A stretch of 34,482 bases of DNA from Lentisphaeria bacterium. GTDB taxonomy: Bacteria; Verrucomicrobiota; Lentisphaeria; Victivallales; Victivallaceae. Under the pieces are notes generated by a model. That model had not been told where the DNA came from. It saw only the letters and a list, made by a program, of their open reading frames with translations, and searched no databases. Of this stretch, positions 14,933-23,638 are shown piece by piece (the first letter of the stretch is position 1; every line of letters begins with the position of its first letter). A program made the position numbers and the translations under genes. The stretch spans positions 1 to 34,482 of the forward strand of contig JAFVQX010000040.1 in NCBI GenBank assembly GCA_017504585.1. Reading direction: 5' to 3'.

Positions 14933-16204
14933 TTACGGAACTATCACTCCGCTTATACTGCAGCCTAGTTTGCTGTTATCCTTGGGCGTTACCGAAAGGG
15001 TAATGGGGTAAAAAGCAGAACGCTCAAAAATATCTGAAGCCTGCCAGACCTTGCCGCCTACTGCAAATGGATGCATGGCGGCGATTTCCACCCGCTGTTC
15101 GCTCTGGATATTACCGCTGGCTTTGATAACTTTGCCGATAAGTTCGCAATCCCCAACCGGCACAAGCGGAACGAATTCCAAATGCAGATTGGTGCCTCTG
15201 GGCACAGCGCTGTAACCTATGATCCAATTATCATTTACAGCATCCACCCGGGTCAGACCTTTTACAGTAACGATGCGGAATTTGATGCTTTTGCTCTCCC
15301 GGCGTTTGAGGGTAAGCACCCACGATGGAACAGCTTCCGCCAATTGGTCATCCCAGCCGATCTCCCAATACTGCATATTTTTTTGCGATCCCAACGATGC
15401 TACATCCCAAATCAGATTGGTTCTTCCGGGCAAGCCGACAAAACTGAAGTATGCCGGAGCAGAAAGATCTCCTTGGTCGAAAGGAATACGTTCACGCGAA
15501 GCAAATTCAATAAAATCTGATTTTGTCGCAACCTGACGCCACCAGAAAGAGGCAGGATCGCCCCGGGTGATAACTTCTTTTTCGCCATAATAGAATTTGT
15601 GGGGTTTACCGCCGATATATCCGTTGAAAGAGCGGGGCATCATGAAGGTAAATTCGCGATTGCGCAAAAAGGAAAAAGCCGGATAAAAATCCACCTGACA
15701 CTCGTTGCGGCTCAAATTGGTAAATTTAGCCTCCACAAAGATCTCGGCTTTGCTTTCGGAGAATTTTATTTCCACCTCCGAAAAAATTTTATTGCTGCCG
15801 CGCTGCCAGTAACGGGAGTATTTGGCGCCGCACCCCTGCTGCAGCGGTTCCAGCTTCCAACGGTTTTGACCTACCAGATATTCCCGGCGGCGGCCGACCA
15901 TCCAAGCTCGCATATTGGGTTTGAAAAACATCCGGATCTTGGCGTTGTTTTCGTCAAAAGTCGGTAAATCGCTGCTATCCACCGGCGGCAGATTGCGATT
16001 GAATTCATCGTATTTTATAGCAGAACGATGGTGCGAGGGATTCAAAAAACCGATCGTCGAATACTTATTGCCGCAACTGAAGCCGATTTTCAGCCCCGGA
16101 TCTTTTTCGCTGCCAATATCGACAGTTTTGCAGTAAGCAGTCCCCCAAAAGCACAATAAAAAAGCAGAAAATAAATAAAAAATATTTGTATTTTTCACAA
16201 CCAT
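14933..16204 (-). CDS. exported protein of unknown function
   Basis: About 423 residues with an N-terminal signal sequence: NTNIFYLFSAFLLCFWGTAYC, preceded by Lys. The mature protein is rich in aromatic residues, Gly and beta-type stretches (KIGFSCGNKYSTIGFL, FFKPNMRAWMVGRRREYLVG, WRQVATKSDFIEFASRE, NLIWDVASLGSQKNMQYWEIGWDD). It looks like an all-beta secreted or periplasmic protein, perhaps carbohydrate-related, but I recognise no family. A strong GGGAGG lies only three bases before the ATG at 16204. The GTG at 16198, two codons on, is at a more usual distance and may be the true start. A longer frame to 16318 would run through the promoter and is rejected. It is a single-gene unit with its own promoter and terminator. 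Confidence 0.75.
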   Translation of the reverse strand: MVVKNTNIFYLFSAFLLCFWGTAYCKTVDIGSEKDPGLKIGFSCGNKYSTIGFLNPSHHRSAIKYDEFNRNLPPVDSSDLPTFDENNAKIRMFFKPNMRAWMVGRRREYLVGQNRWKLEPLQQGCGAKYSRYWQRGSNKIFSEVEIKFSESKAEIFVEAKFTNLSRNECQVDFYPAFSFLRNREFTFMMPRSFNGYIGGKPHKFYYGEKEVITRGDPASFWWRQVATKSDFIEFASRERIPFDQGDLSAPAYFSFVGLPGRTNLIWDVASLGSQKNMQYWEIGWDDQLAEAVPSWVLTLKRRESKSIKFRIVTVKGLTRVDAVNDNWIIGYSAVPRGTNLHLEFVPLVPVGDCELIGKVIKASGNIQSEQRVEIAAMHPFAVGGKVWQASDIFERSAFYPITLSVTPKDNSKLGCSISGVIVP

Positions 16205-16233
16205 TACCTCCCATACACAATAAATCGTTTGGT

Positions 16234-16262
16234 AATATACACACAATTTATGCAAAAAGCAA
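16234..16262 (-). promoter_or_regulatory. promoter for the exported-protein gene
   Basis: On the minus strand TTGCTT (16257-16262), a 17-bp spacer and TATATT (16234-16239). Predicted transcription start is near 16227, about 23 bases before the ATG. Confidence 0.55.
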
Positions 16263-16335
16263 ATCCAATCCGCAAAATCAGCCGCTGTTTGCGCCGATAC
16301 GGTGTAATATAACAGCATAATATAGTCACTGCAAG

Positions 16336-16364
16336 TTGCAATATTACAACAATGAATGTATATT
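16336..16364 (+). promoter_or_regulatory. promoter for the gltS-ligase unit
   Basis: TTGCAA (16336-16341), a 17-bp spacer and TATATT (16359-16364). The predicted start near 16371 lies after an in-frame ATG at 16356, which supports the ATG at 16410 as the gltS start. Confidence 0.6.
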
Positions 16365-16409
16365 AAGAAGATATTGTTTTACAGGTTTATTCGGGAAAGG
16401 ATCCATTTT

Positions 16410-17762
16410 ATGACAGCTATCATAGTTTTCTGTCTGTTGTCAATGCTGCTGATCGTTGGCAAACTGCTGCGTTCGACTTTCAGCTTTTTTCAGAAGCTCT
16501 ATCTGCCCAGTTCGGTCATCGGCGGGCTGGTGGGGCTGCTGTTGGTATCGCTCTTGCGTGAATATATACCGGGTGATTGGATCAATGCCACTAAAAAATT
16601 GCCGGGGTTTCTGATCAATGTGATTTTTGCCACGCTTTTTCTCGGTGCGGCAACTCCCAAATTCAAAGAAGTTTTCCGCATCGCCCTGCCCCAGCTCTGT
16701 TTGGGGCAGATAATAGCTTGGGGGCAATATGTTTTGGGATTGGGACTGGCCGGTTTTTTACTGGCCAAGGCATTCGGAGTACCGCCGGCATTCGGCAATT
16801 TGCTGGAAATCGGCTTTCAGGGCGGCCACGGCACCGTCGGCGGCATGAGCGAAAGTTTTACTGCTTATAACTGGAGCGATGGGATCGCACTGGGATATAC
16901 AGTGGCCACTTGCGGCATGATCATTGGGATCATTGTCGGCATGGTGCTGGTGAATTGGGCGCTGAAAAACGGTCATGTCAAATCGGTGCGTACTTTCAAA
17001 AACCGCAACACCAGCGAACGGATCGGGGTTTACAAGTCAAACGAGCGCCCCAGCGCCGGAGTGCAGACTGTTTTCAGCGACTCCATAGACTCGTTGGCAC
17101 TGCATCTGGCATTTATCGGCATGGCGATCATGATAGGTTTTCTGGCGCTTCGCGGTATGCAACATCTGGAGATCGCATTGTTCCCGGATTGCAAGACCCG
17201 GATCTTTCAAGGTTTTCCGCTCTTTCCGCTGTGTATGATCGGTGGAGTCATATTGCAGCTTTTTGCTCAAAAGACCCACTTGGATATTCTGATAGACCAC
17301 CAGCAAATGAGCCGTATTTCGGGTGCGGCGCTGGATTATCTGGTGGTATCGGCAGTAACTACGATTCAGTTGTCGGTAGTGTTGAAAAATTATCTGCCGC
17401 TTTTGATATTGATCGTTGCCGGCAGTATTGCGGCAGTAGTTTCTGTTGTTTACATTGCCCCCAAACTCTTCAAAGAAGCGTGGTTTGAGCGTGCTATTGC
17501 AGACTTCGGTCAAGCCACCGGGGTCACTGCCACGGGGTTGATGCTGCTGCGCACGGTCGACCCGGACAACAAAACCATTGCAGCATCAAGTTTTGGCTAC
17601 AAACAGTTGATCCACGAACCTGTTATGGGCGGTGGATTGTGGACCGCGCTGGCATTGCCGCTGGTATTCACCATGGGGTGGCTGCCGGTGTGGGTATTCA
17701 GCTGTATAATGCTGGCTGTTTGGAGCGTTGTTGCCGTTGTGATTGCTTACAAAAACCGCTAA
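16410..17762 (+). CDS. gltS: sodium/glutamate symporter, GltS family
   Basis: A 450-aa membrane carrier with about ten to twelve hydrophobic helices that imports glutamate with sodium. The family's hallmark Gly-rich re-entrant motif FQGGHGTVGGMSESF is present in the first half. A related one (DFGQATGVTATGLMLLR) is in the second half, matching the inverted two-domain repeat of GltS. LYLPSSVIGGLVGLLL near residues 30-45 is also typical. The ATG at 16410 is chosen because AAAGGA lies eight bases upstream and the promoter excludes an ATG at 16356. It is followed after 21 bases by an acyl-CoA ligase-like gene. Substrate could be another dicarboxylate or amino acid. Confidence 0.85.
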   Translation: MTAIIVFCLLSMLLIVGKLLRSTFSFFQKLYLPSSVIGGLVGLLLVSLLREYIPGDWINATKKLPGFLINVIFATLFLGAATPKFKEVFRIALPQLCLGQIIAWGQYVLGLGLAGFLLAKAFGVPPAFGNLLEIGFQGGHGTVGGMSESFTAYNWSDGIALGYTVATCGMIIGIIVGMVLVNWALKNGHVKSVRTFKNRNTSERIGVYKSNERPSAGVQTVFSDSIDSLALHLAFIGMAIMIGFLALRGMQHLEIALFPDCKTRIFQGFPLFPLCMIGGVILQLFAQKTHLDILIDHQQMSRISGAALDYLVVSAVTTIQLSVVLKNYLPLLILIVAGSIAAVVSVVYIAPKLFKEAWFERAIADFGQATGVTATGLMLLRTVDPDNKTIAASSFGYKQLIHEPVMGGGLWTALALPLVFTMGWLPVWVFSCIMLAVWSVVAVVIAYKNR

Positions 17763-17783
17763 AATACGACAGGAAAAATATTT

Positions 17784-19421
17784 ATGTTGATCACCGAAAT
17801 CCTTGAACGCAATGCCAAGATGTACGGCAATGATATTGCGTTGGTCGAAATAAACCCGCAGGAGCTGGAAAAACGCCACACCACCTGGCGCGAATACTCG
17901 CTTATCGAAGCCAGCCCCGCCGACTCTTTCCGCAGCGAAATGAGCTGGAACGAGTTCGAGAAAAAAGCCAATCGCATGGCAAACTTTCTGCTTTCGCGCA
18001 ACATCCGTAAGGGTTGTAAAGTTGCGATCCTGCTGATGAATTGTCTGGAATGGCTGCCCATATACTTCGGTATTCTCAAAAGCGGCGCTATGGCGGTGCC
18101 GCTGAACTTCCGCTACACTCCGGAAGAGATCAAATATTGTCTGGAGCTTGCCGATGTGGATTGTCTGGTGTTCGGCCCCGCCTTTACCGGACGTATCGAA
18201 GCGATCTGCGACCGTATACCACGGGTCAGAACACTGCTTTATACCGGCGAAGACTGCCCGAGTTTTGCTGAACCATATTCGCTGGCGTCCTATTGCTCAA
18301 GCGTGGCTCCGGCAATACATATCGAAGAAGACGACGAAGCGGCGATCTACTTTTCCAGCGGAACCACCGGATTTCCCAAGGCTATCGTACATTCACACCG
18401 CAGCTTGATGCATGCCTGTATCGTGGAACAGAAACACCACCATCAAACCCGACAGGATAATTTTCTCTGCATACCGCCTTTGTATCACACCGGGGCAAAA
18501 ATGCATTGGTTCGGCAGTTTTCTGGTGGGGGGCAAAGCGGTTCTGCTCAAAGGGATCAAGCCGGAGTGGATCATCCGGGCAGTTTCCGAAGAACATTGTA
18601 CTGTGGTGTGGCTGCTGGTCCCCTGGGCACAGGATATTCTTGATGCCATCGAGCGCGGCGATATACGTCTGGAAGATTACCAGCTTGCTCAATGGCGGCT
18701 CATGCACATCGGCGCCCAGCCGGTGCCGCCCAGTTTGATCAAGCGCTGGAAGAGCGTATTTCCCCACCACGACTACGACACCAATTATGGTTTGAGCGAA
18801 TCCATCGGTCCCGGCGCGGTACATTTGGGGATCGAAAATATCGATCACGTCGGCGCCATCGGCAAAGCCGGATACAACTGGCAGACCAAGATCGTGGACA
18901 GCAGCCGCAAGGAAGTCGCCCAGGGGGAAGTCGGCGAATTGGCGGTAAAAGGCGCTGGGGTGATGCTGCGTTATTATAAAGATGAAAAAGCCACTGCCGA
19001 AGTACTTTCCAATGACGGCTGGCTCTTTACCGGCGATATGGCCAAAGAGGATAAAGATGGCTTCATTTATCTGGTAGACCGCAAAAAAGATGTTATTATC
19101 ACCGGCGGCGAAAATCTTTATCCCGTGCAGATCGAAGACTTTTTGCGTCGGCACAATGCCATCAAAGACGTGGCGGTTATCGGGTTGCCTGATCCCCGGC
19201 TGGGGGAGATCGCCGCAGCCATTATCGAAGTAAAGCCGGATATGACTCTGACCGAAACCGCGATCAACGATTTCTGCATGGATCTGCCCCGCTATCAGCG
19301 TCCGCGCAAAATCATCTTTGCGGAAGTGCCGCGCAATCCAACCGGCAAGATCGAAAAACCCGTGCTCCGCAAAAAATACGGTGCTTCATTGCTGGTGGCA
19401 CAGCAAAATGAAATAAGTTAA
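17784..19421 (+). CDS. class I adenylate-forming acyl-CoA synthetase-like ligase
   Basis: A 545-aa member of the ANL superfamily, which activates a carboxylic acid as an acyl-AMP and usually passes it to CoA. The ATP loop IYFSSGTTGFPKAI is at about 188-201, NYGLSESIGPG is the A5 region, GWLFTGDMAKEDKDGFIYLV carries the ribose-binding Asp, and the hinge is DRKKDVIITGGENLYPVQIED. The C-terminal catalytic Lys lies in NPTGKIEKP. The N-terminal 50 residues contain a short polar insertion (PQELEKRHTTWREYSL) not usual in FadD. The acid substrate cannot be read from sequence; a medium/long-chain or aryl acid is possible. Cotranscription with gltS is likely but gives no clear functional link. Confidence 0.85.
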   Translation: MLITEILERNAKMYGNDIALVEINPQELEKRHTTWREYSLIEASPADSFRSEMSWNEFEKKANRMANFLLSRNIRKGCKVAILLMNCLEWLPIYFGILKSGAMAVPLNFRYTPEEIKYCLELADVDCLVFGPAFTGRIEAICDRIPRVRTLLYTGEDCPSFAEPYSLASYCSSVAPAIHIEEDDEAAIYFSSGTTGFPKAIVHSHRSLMHACIVEQKHHHQTRQDNFLCIPPLYHTGAKMHWFGSFLVGGKAVLLKGIKPEWIIRAVSEEHCTVVWLLVPWAQDILDAIERGDIRLEDYQLAQWRLMHIGAQPVPPSLIKRWKSVFPHHDYDTNYGLSESIGPGAVHLGIENIDHVGAIGKAGYNWQTKIVDSSRKEVAQGEVGELAVKGAGVMLRYYKDEKATAEVLSNDGWLFTGDMAKEDKDGFIYLVDRKKDVIITGGENLYPVQIEDFLRRHNAIKDVAVIGLPDPRLGEIAAAIIEVKPDMTLTETAINDFCMDLPRYQRPRKIIFAEVPRNPTGKIEKPVLRKKYGASLLVAQQNEIS

Positions 19422-19423
19422 GT

Positions 19424-19457
19424 GTTTTATGACGGCATCCGTTGCCGGATATAAAAC
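19424..19457. repeat. two-part stem-loop after the ligase gene
   Basis: GTTTTAT (19424-19430) pairs with ATAAAAC (19451-19457), and inside it CGGCA pairs with TGCCG around a 5-base loop. It lies 2 bases after the ligase stop, is not followed by a T run, and is the first of three consecutive hairpins. Confidence 0.6.
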
Positions 19458-19461
19458 AAAC

Positions 19462-19504
19462 AAAAACTGCCGCAATGACCGATCGGGTTACTGCGGCAGT
19501 TTTT
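19462..19504. terminator. intrinsic terminator after the ligase gene
   Basis: A 13-bp perfect stem AAAAACTGCCGCA/TGCGGCAGTTTTT (19462-19474 and 19492-19504) with a 17-base loop. T5 and A5 flanks allow use on both strands. Confidence 0.88.
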
Positions 19505-19523
19505 GATTGTGTTGCTTTAAACG

Positions 19524-19567
19524 AAAAAAACGGAGCTGCTGCTTTTTCCTGGCGGCAGTTCCGTTTT
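19524..19567 (-). terminator. intrinsic terminator of the argB-to-acetyltransferase operon
   Basis: On the minus strand AAAACGGAACTGC (19555-19567) pairs with GCAGCTCCGTTTT with one G-U wobble, followed by a run of seven T (plus-strand A at 19524-19530). It lies 19 bases after the last stop codon of the operon. Confidence 0.85.
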
Positions 19568-19585
19568 GCTTGCTTAATCCGATCT

Positions 19586-20356
19586 TTATTCCCAGATATA
19601 ATCGTTGTCGGTCAGACGCTTGATCACTTTTTCGGGCGTGGTCTGCAAGATGGGCAGCACCGTTTTCCGCAATATTTTTGCATCGCACAATCTTGCCATG
19701 CCGGTACCGACTTCGCCGTAAACCAGACCGCCGGCGGCGGCTACCACATGTTCCATATCCACATAGTAGTCCTTTTTGCGGGAATGCCAGTGGTGATCGA
19801 TCACATGCAGATCGTTGTTGTAGTCAAAGATATAGAGTTTGCTGGTATCTTTGGTGTGCAGACCCGGCACTCTGGCTTCGATCTCCAAAGCATGGATACA
19901 GGTGTTGCAGGTAAAGTTGGTACCCAGGAAAAGGATAAAACCGTTTTCTTCGCGCATTAATTTGCCGTAGGGGCTGTCGGGCGACCACGGAGTGTTGGCT
20001 TCCAGATGGCCGTCGGTGATGTATTTGGCACGGGGGCCGCAACCGGCAACGGAGTGCACCGGGTGCAAGCTGCGTACCACATTGTCACGCTTCATAAATA
20101 CATTAACGAGAGTCCCCACTGTTGCGGGGGTGTATTTAACATGATAAACCGGCTGATCGGGATTTACATTGCCCGACACGCCCGACATCAAAAGGGTACC
20201 GTTTTCGCCCAGCACTTCCAAAAGTGCGTCAATAATGGTATCGGCACCGCCATCGACTTTGCCCACCCGACGGAGCGAGCTGTGCACCAGAAGAGTCATT
20301 CCGGGTTTGATGCCCAGAGCCTGAAACTGTTTTACCAGAGTTGCTTTATCAGTCAT
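19586..20356 (-). CDS. AAC(3)-fold N-acetyltransferase family protein
   Basis: A 256-aa protein of the antibiotic_NAT/AAC(3) superfamily, which transfers acetyl from acetyl-CoA to an amino group. It shows the N-terminal GIKPGMTLLVHSSLRRVG, the catalytic-region motif SLHPVHSVAGCGPRA, a SPDSPYGKL segment, FLGTNFTCNTCIHALE and a C-terminal helix. These match AAC(3)/YokD-like enzymes. Many chromosomal members are not resistance enzymes and act on unknown amines. Its position as the last gene of a biosynthetic operon (9 bases after cutC) argues for a metabolic role. The ATG at 20356 follows AAGGA. Confidence 0.82.
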   Translation of the reverse strand: MTDKATLVKQFQALGIKPGMTLLVHSSLRRVGKVDGGADTIIDALLEVLGENGTLLMSGVSGNVNPDQPVYHVKYTPATVGTLVNVFMKRDNVVRSLHPVHSVAGCGPRAKYITDGHLEANTPWSPDSPYGKLMREENGFILFLGTNFTCNTCIHALEIEARVPGLHTKDTSKLYIFDYNNDLHVIDHHWHSRKKDYYVDMEHVVAAAGGLVYGEVGTGMARLCDAKILRKTVLPILQTTPEKVIKRLTDNDYIWE

Positions 20357-20365
20357 TTTTTATCC

Positions 20366-21145
20366 TTATTCGTATTTGTTGAAAATGTCACGCAATTCAC
20401 GGACGGCACTTTCTTCCAGATAGTCGATCTTGCCCAGTTTTTTCTTCAGGTGATCGTCGTCCAGAGCTTCGCCGCCGGGCACAAACTTCATATTGCTCAA
20501 ACGCTGACGGTAGCCGTTGACGATGTGGTATTCAGTAGCACCGGACTGCTTGATTATGGGTTCCAGCAGATCCACGGTAAAGCCGGAGCCTAAAGCGACC
20601 ACGATCTTGATGCGGTTATCGGCTTTTTCAATGAGTTTGGCAAGGCGGGCAGTATCCAGACCGCCGCCGGGAATAAGACCGCCGGTAAGGATGTAGTCGA
20701 TCCCCAGATCCACACATTCTTCCAGTGTGCGGAACTGGTCACGGGTGCTTTCAAAAGCCCGGTGCAGAGTAAAAGGCTTGCCGGGGACCCGCTTCAAAAC
20801 TTCCTTCATGCGTTTGATATCCAACTGACCGTCGGCGGTGATGACGCCTGCCATGTAGCCATCGGCACCAGCTTCGTACAAAATTTCCGCATCCCGCAGC
20901 AGAGTATCAAAATCCGCATCGCTGTAAAGAAAATCTCCGGCACGGGGACGCAGCATACAGTACAAACCCAAGTTGCTGCCGGCGGCTTTTTTGGCCGCCA
21001 CTGCCGAATATACCAAACCGGCACTGGGAGTCAAAGCTCCTTCGGTGGGGCTTACATACAACTCCACACGGTCTGCTCCGCCCCGCCATGCACTCATGGC
21101 ATCTTCAACGGTACGGGCGCCCACTTCCAACTGATATTTAGCCAT
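20366..21145 (-). CDS. cutC: CutC family protein
   Basis: A 259-aa TIM-barrel protein of the CutC family. Diagnostic segments are LEVGARTVEDA, GGADRVELYVSPTEGALTPSAG, MLRPRAGDFLYSD, GADGYMAGVI, FTLHRAFEST and LGIDYILTGG. The family was named for copper tolerance in E. coli, but its biochemical role is unsettled and a direct copper function is doubtful. Here it sits between pyrF (11 bases upstream) and an AAC(3)-fold gene, not beside the copper ATPase, which is more than 16 kb away. That context gives no support for copper homeostasis. Confidence 0.93.
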   Translation of the reverse strand: MAKYQLEVGARTVEDAMSAWRGGADRVELYVSPTEGALTPSAGLVYSAVAAKKAAGSNLGLYCMLRPRAGDFLYSDADFDTLLRDAEILYEAGADGYMAGVITADGQLDIKRMKEVLKRVPGKPFTLHRAFESTRDQFRTLEECVDLGIDYILTGGLIPGGGLDTARLAKLIEKADNRIKIVVALGSGFTVDLLEPIIKQSGATEYHIVNGYRQRLSNMKFVPGGEALDDDHLKKKLGKIDYLEESAVRELRDIFNKYE

Positions 21146-21156
21146 ATAAGTATTCC

Positions 21157-21972
21157 TTATTTTACAGCGCGCATCTGGTCACGCAAAAGTTTTGCTGCTT
21201 CACCGGCGGCGGCGGCAAAATCATCGCCCTTACCGGCGTAGATGATACCACGGGAGCTGTTTACGATAAGCCCGTAGCCATCGGCACGGCGGCCGTAAGA
21301 AACCACCTTTTCCACATCTCCGCCCTGGGCACCAACGCCGGGAACCAGAAACGGCATATCGGGGCAGAGTTCACGCACCGCTTTGAGTTCTTCGGGGAAT
21401 GTGGCACCCAAGACCATCATAACATTGCCATCCTTGTTCCAGACATCACGGGCAAGCAAGGCTACATGTTCGTAAAGTTTTTTGCCTTCGGTGGTCACCA
21501 GCTCCTGCAATTCTTTGCTGCCGGGGTTGGAGGTACGGCAGAGCACCACCACGCCTTTATCAGCATACTTGAGGAAGGGGTTGATCGCATCGCTGCCCAT
21601 GTAGGGGTTCACCGTTACCGCGTCAGCGTGGTAGCGGTCGAAGGCTTCTTTGGCGTACTGTTCGGCAGTGGAGCCGATATCGCCGCGTTTCACATCCAGA
21701 ATAACCGGGATTTCCGGGTAGTTTTCCAGAATATAATCAATGGTCATAGCCAGCTCGTCGTCGCAATCCTGTCCGGCATAGTAGGCAGCCTGGGGTTTGT
21801 AGGCACAAACATAAGGTGCAGTAGCGTCGATGATAGCTTTGTTGAATTCAAAAATCGGGTATTCGGCACCTTTGACACATTCCGGGAGTTTCCCCAAATC
21901 AGGGTCAAGGCCCACGCAGACCATTGAGTCGTTTTTACGCCAGATATTGGCAAATTTCTCCATGCAATTCAT
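21157..21972 (-). CDS. pyrF: orotidine 5'-phosphate decarboxylase
   Basis: A 271-aa enzyme making UMP from OMP in pyrimidine synthesis. It belongs to the longer type-2 PyrF group: MVCVGLDPDLGKLP at the N terminus, FNKAIIDATAPYVCAYKPQAAYY, the catalytic Lys/Asp motif ILDVKRGDIGSTAEQYA, DAVTVNPYMGSDAI, FLVPGVGAQGGD and IVNSSRGIIYAG. The ATG at 21972 is preferred over an in-frame start at 21996 because AAGGAG lies eight bases upstream of it. It begins 20 bases after the aroC stop and is the only pyrimidine gene of the operon. Confidence 0.95.
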   Translation of the reverse strand: MNCMEKFANIWRKNDSMVCVGLDPDLGKLPECVKGAEYPIFEFNKAIIDATAPYVCAYKPQAAYYAGQDCDDELAMTIDYILENYPEIPVILDVKRGDIGSTAEQYAKEAFDRYHADAVTVNPYMGSDAINPFLKYADKGVVVLCRTSNPGSKELQELVTTEGKKLYEHVALLARDVWNKDGNVMMVLGATFPEELKAVRELCPDMPFLVPGVGAQGGDVEKVVSYGRRADGYGLIVNSSRGIIYAGKGDDFAAAAGEAAKLLRDQMRAVK

Positions 21973-21992
21973 AACTTTTTCTCCTTTTATAA

Positions 21993-23048
21993 TCAAATCC
22001 TTGCAGATTTATTTCTCAACATCATATCAGCTAAAACTATGGCGGTCATAGCTTCCACCACCGGCACCATCCGGGGGCACAAGCAGGGATCGTGGCGGCC
22101 GTGGATCTCGCACTCCACAGCGTTACCGGCTCTATCCATGGTCTGCTGTTTTTGAGCGATGGAAGGTGTGGGCTTTACAGCAATGCGGAAAACTATCTTT
22201 GCTCCATTGCTCATACCCCCCAGCACTCCTCCGGCGTGATTGCTTGCCCAGCCATCGGCAGTCGGGCTGTCATTATTTGAGCTTGCCAGACTTTCGGCGG
22301 CAGCAAAACCGTCGCCAAACTCTATACCTTTGACTGCTCCCAGCGAAAGCATGGCGTGAGCCAAAACGGCATCGAGTTTATCGAAAACCGCTTCGCCCCA
22401 ACCGGCGGGAACATTTTCAACTACGCACTCAATAGTGCCGCCAATACTGTCAAGGTTCATGCGGGCATTGTTGATGGCTTCTGCCATAGCTTCGGCTTTA
22501 TCCGGGTCAGCGGTACGCACCGGATTTTTTTCCACAAAGCTCCAATCAAACTTTTCGGCATAGATCTTACCCACCGAGCGGGTGCAGGCTTTGATTTTTA
22601 CGCCCAATTCGTTCAAAAGCAGTTTTGCCACCGCTCCGGCAGCGACCCGGGCGGCAGTTTCCCTGCCCGAAGAACGCCCGCCACCCCGGTAGTCCCGGAT
22701 GCCATATTTGGCAAAGTAGCTGTAATCGGCGTGACCGGGGCGGAAGATTTCGCTTAAATTGCCGTAATCGCGGCTCCGCTGATCGGTATTGCGGATCATC
22801 ATTGCCAGAGCTGTGCCGGTAGAAACGCCTTCAAACACGCCGGAAAGTATCTCCACAGCATCGGCTTCGCTGCGTTGAGTGGTCAGTATGGACTGACCGG
22901 GCTTGCGGCGGTCAAGCTCTTTTTGTATATCTTCTGCGGAGATCTTCAAGCCCGCCGGGACCCCGTCAATGATCACGCCCAATGCGGGGCCGTGAGATTC
23001 ACCGAAGGTGGTGATCCTGAAAATTTCGCCAAAACTGTTGCCGCTCAT
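21993..23048 (-). CDS. aroC: chorismate synthase
   Basis: A 351-aa FMN-dependent lyase making chorismate from EPSP, the last shared step of aromatic synthesis. Family signatures are FRITTFGESHGPALGVIIDG at the N terminus, RRKPGQS, RPGHADYSYFAKYGIRDYRGGGRSS, SLGAVKGIEFGDG and GVLGGMSNG. The first His is the catalytic residue of the GESHG motif. Length is normal. The ATG overlaps the aroK stop by four bases (ATGA), so the two are translationally coupled. Confidence 0.97.
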   Translation of the reverse strand: MSGNSFGEIFRITTFGESHGPALGVIIDGVPAGLKISAEDIQKELDRRKPGQSILTTQRSEADAVEILSGVFEGVSTGTALAMMIRNTDQRSRDYGNLSEIFRPGHADYSYFAKYGIRDYRGGGRSSGRETAARVAAGAVAKLLLNELGVKIKACTRSVGKIYAEKFDWSFVEKNPVRTADPDKAEAMAEAINNARMNLDSIGGTIECVVENVPAGWGEAVFDKLDAVLAHAMLSLGAVKGIEFGDGFAAAESLASSNNDSPTADGWASNHAGGVLGGMSNGAKIVFRIAVKPTPSIAQKQQTMDRAGNAVECEIHGRHDPCLCPRMVPVVEAMTAIVLADMMLRNKSARI

Positions 23049-23617
23049 ATATTCTCCAAAAACTTCTTTTCTTTCAAGGTGTTATAAATCAATTCAGCGA
23101 TTTCGCTTTTTACCGGTTCTTCCGGCAGATTTATAACTATATCGGCTATTTCGTTGTAGCGGGGTAAGCGTTTATCGTACATTGCCAGAAATTTTGCATA
23201 AGGGTCATCGCCTTGCAGAAATGGCGGTATGCCTCCGGCGGCGATCCTTTTAAATGCAGTATCTGCTGAAATCGCCAAATGGAGCATCACGCCCAGACTT
23301 TTGAGTTCACTTGTACTCAAAAAATCATTGCAAGGTACTCCGCCGCCTAAAGCCAGTACATCGCCATTATCCCGATTTTTTTCAAGATAATCCCGGATGA
23401 CTTGAGCTTCAAACTTGCGGAAAAATTCTTCGCCATGCTTTTTCATTATCTCCCGGGGAGCAGCTTCCGCAGCCGGACAGCCGAACTTTTCCTGATAAGC
23501 CATTGACAGCATATCATCGGTATCCAGAAACCGGCGGTCCAAGCGTTCCGCCAAGAGTTTGCCGTGGGTGCTTTTGCCGCAATGCTTGATCCCCAGGAAT
23601 ACGATATTTTTACTCAT
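23045..23617 (-). CDS. aroK: shikimate kinase
   Basis: A 190-aa P-loop kinase phosphorylating shikimate at the 3-hydroxyl. The Walker A loop is GIKHCGKST at 9-17, the shikimate-binding Asp residues lie in LDTDDM (32-35), and EEFFRKFEAQVI and ALGGGVPC follow the usual order. The lid region is less typical (AGGIPPFLQGDDPYAKF) but keeps an R/P-rich pattern, and the late segment RLPRYNEIADIVI matches R...Y.e.Ad. It is 21 bases after argB and overlaps aroC by four bases. Confidence 0.93.
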   Translation of the reverse strand: MSKNIVFLGIKHCGKSTHGKLLAERLDRRFLDTDDMLSMAYQEKFGCPAAEAAPREIMKKHGEEFFRKFEAQVIRDYLEKNRDNGDVLALGGGVPCNDFLSTSELKSLGVMLHLAISADTAFKRIAAGGIPPFLQGDDPYAKFLAMYDKRLPRYNEIADIVINLPEEPVKSEIAELIYNTLKEKKFLENI

Positions 23618-23638
23618 AGCCGCACACTGAAAAAACGA

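Noticed and set aside
19586-20356. Aminoglycoside resistance gene
   Set aside because: The fold family fits, but the position in a biosynthetic operon with normal base use gives no sign of an acquired resistance gene.
2032-21145. Copper resistance island made of copA and cutC
   Set aside because: The two genes are over 16 kb apart, in unrelated operons, and CutC's link to copper is doubtful.
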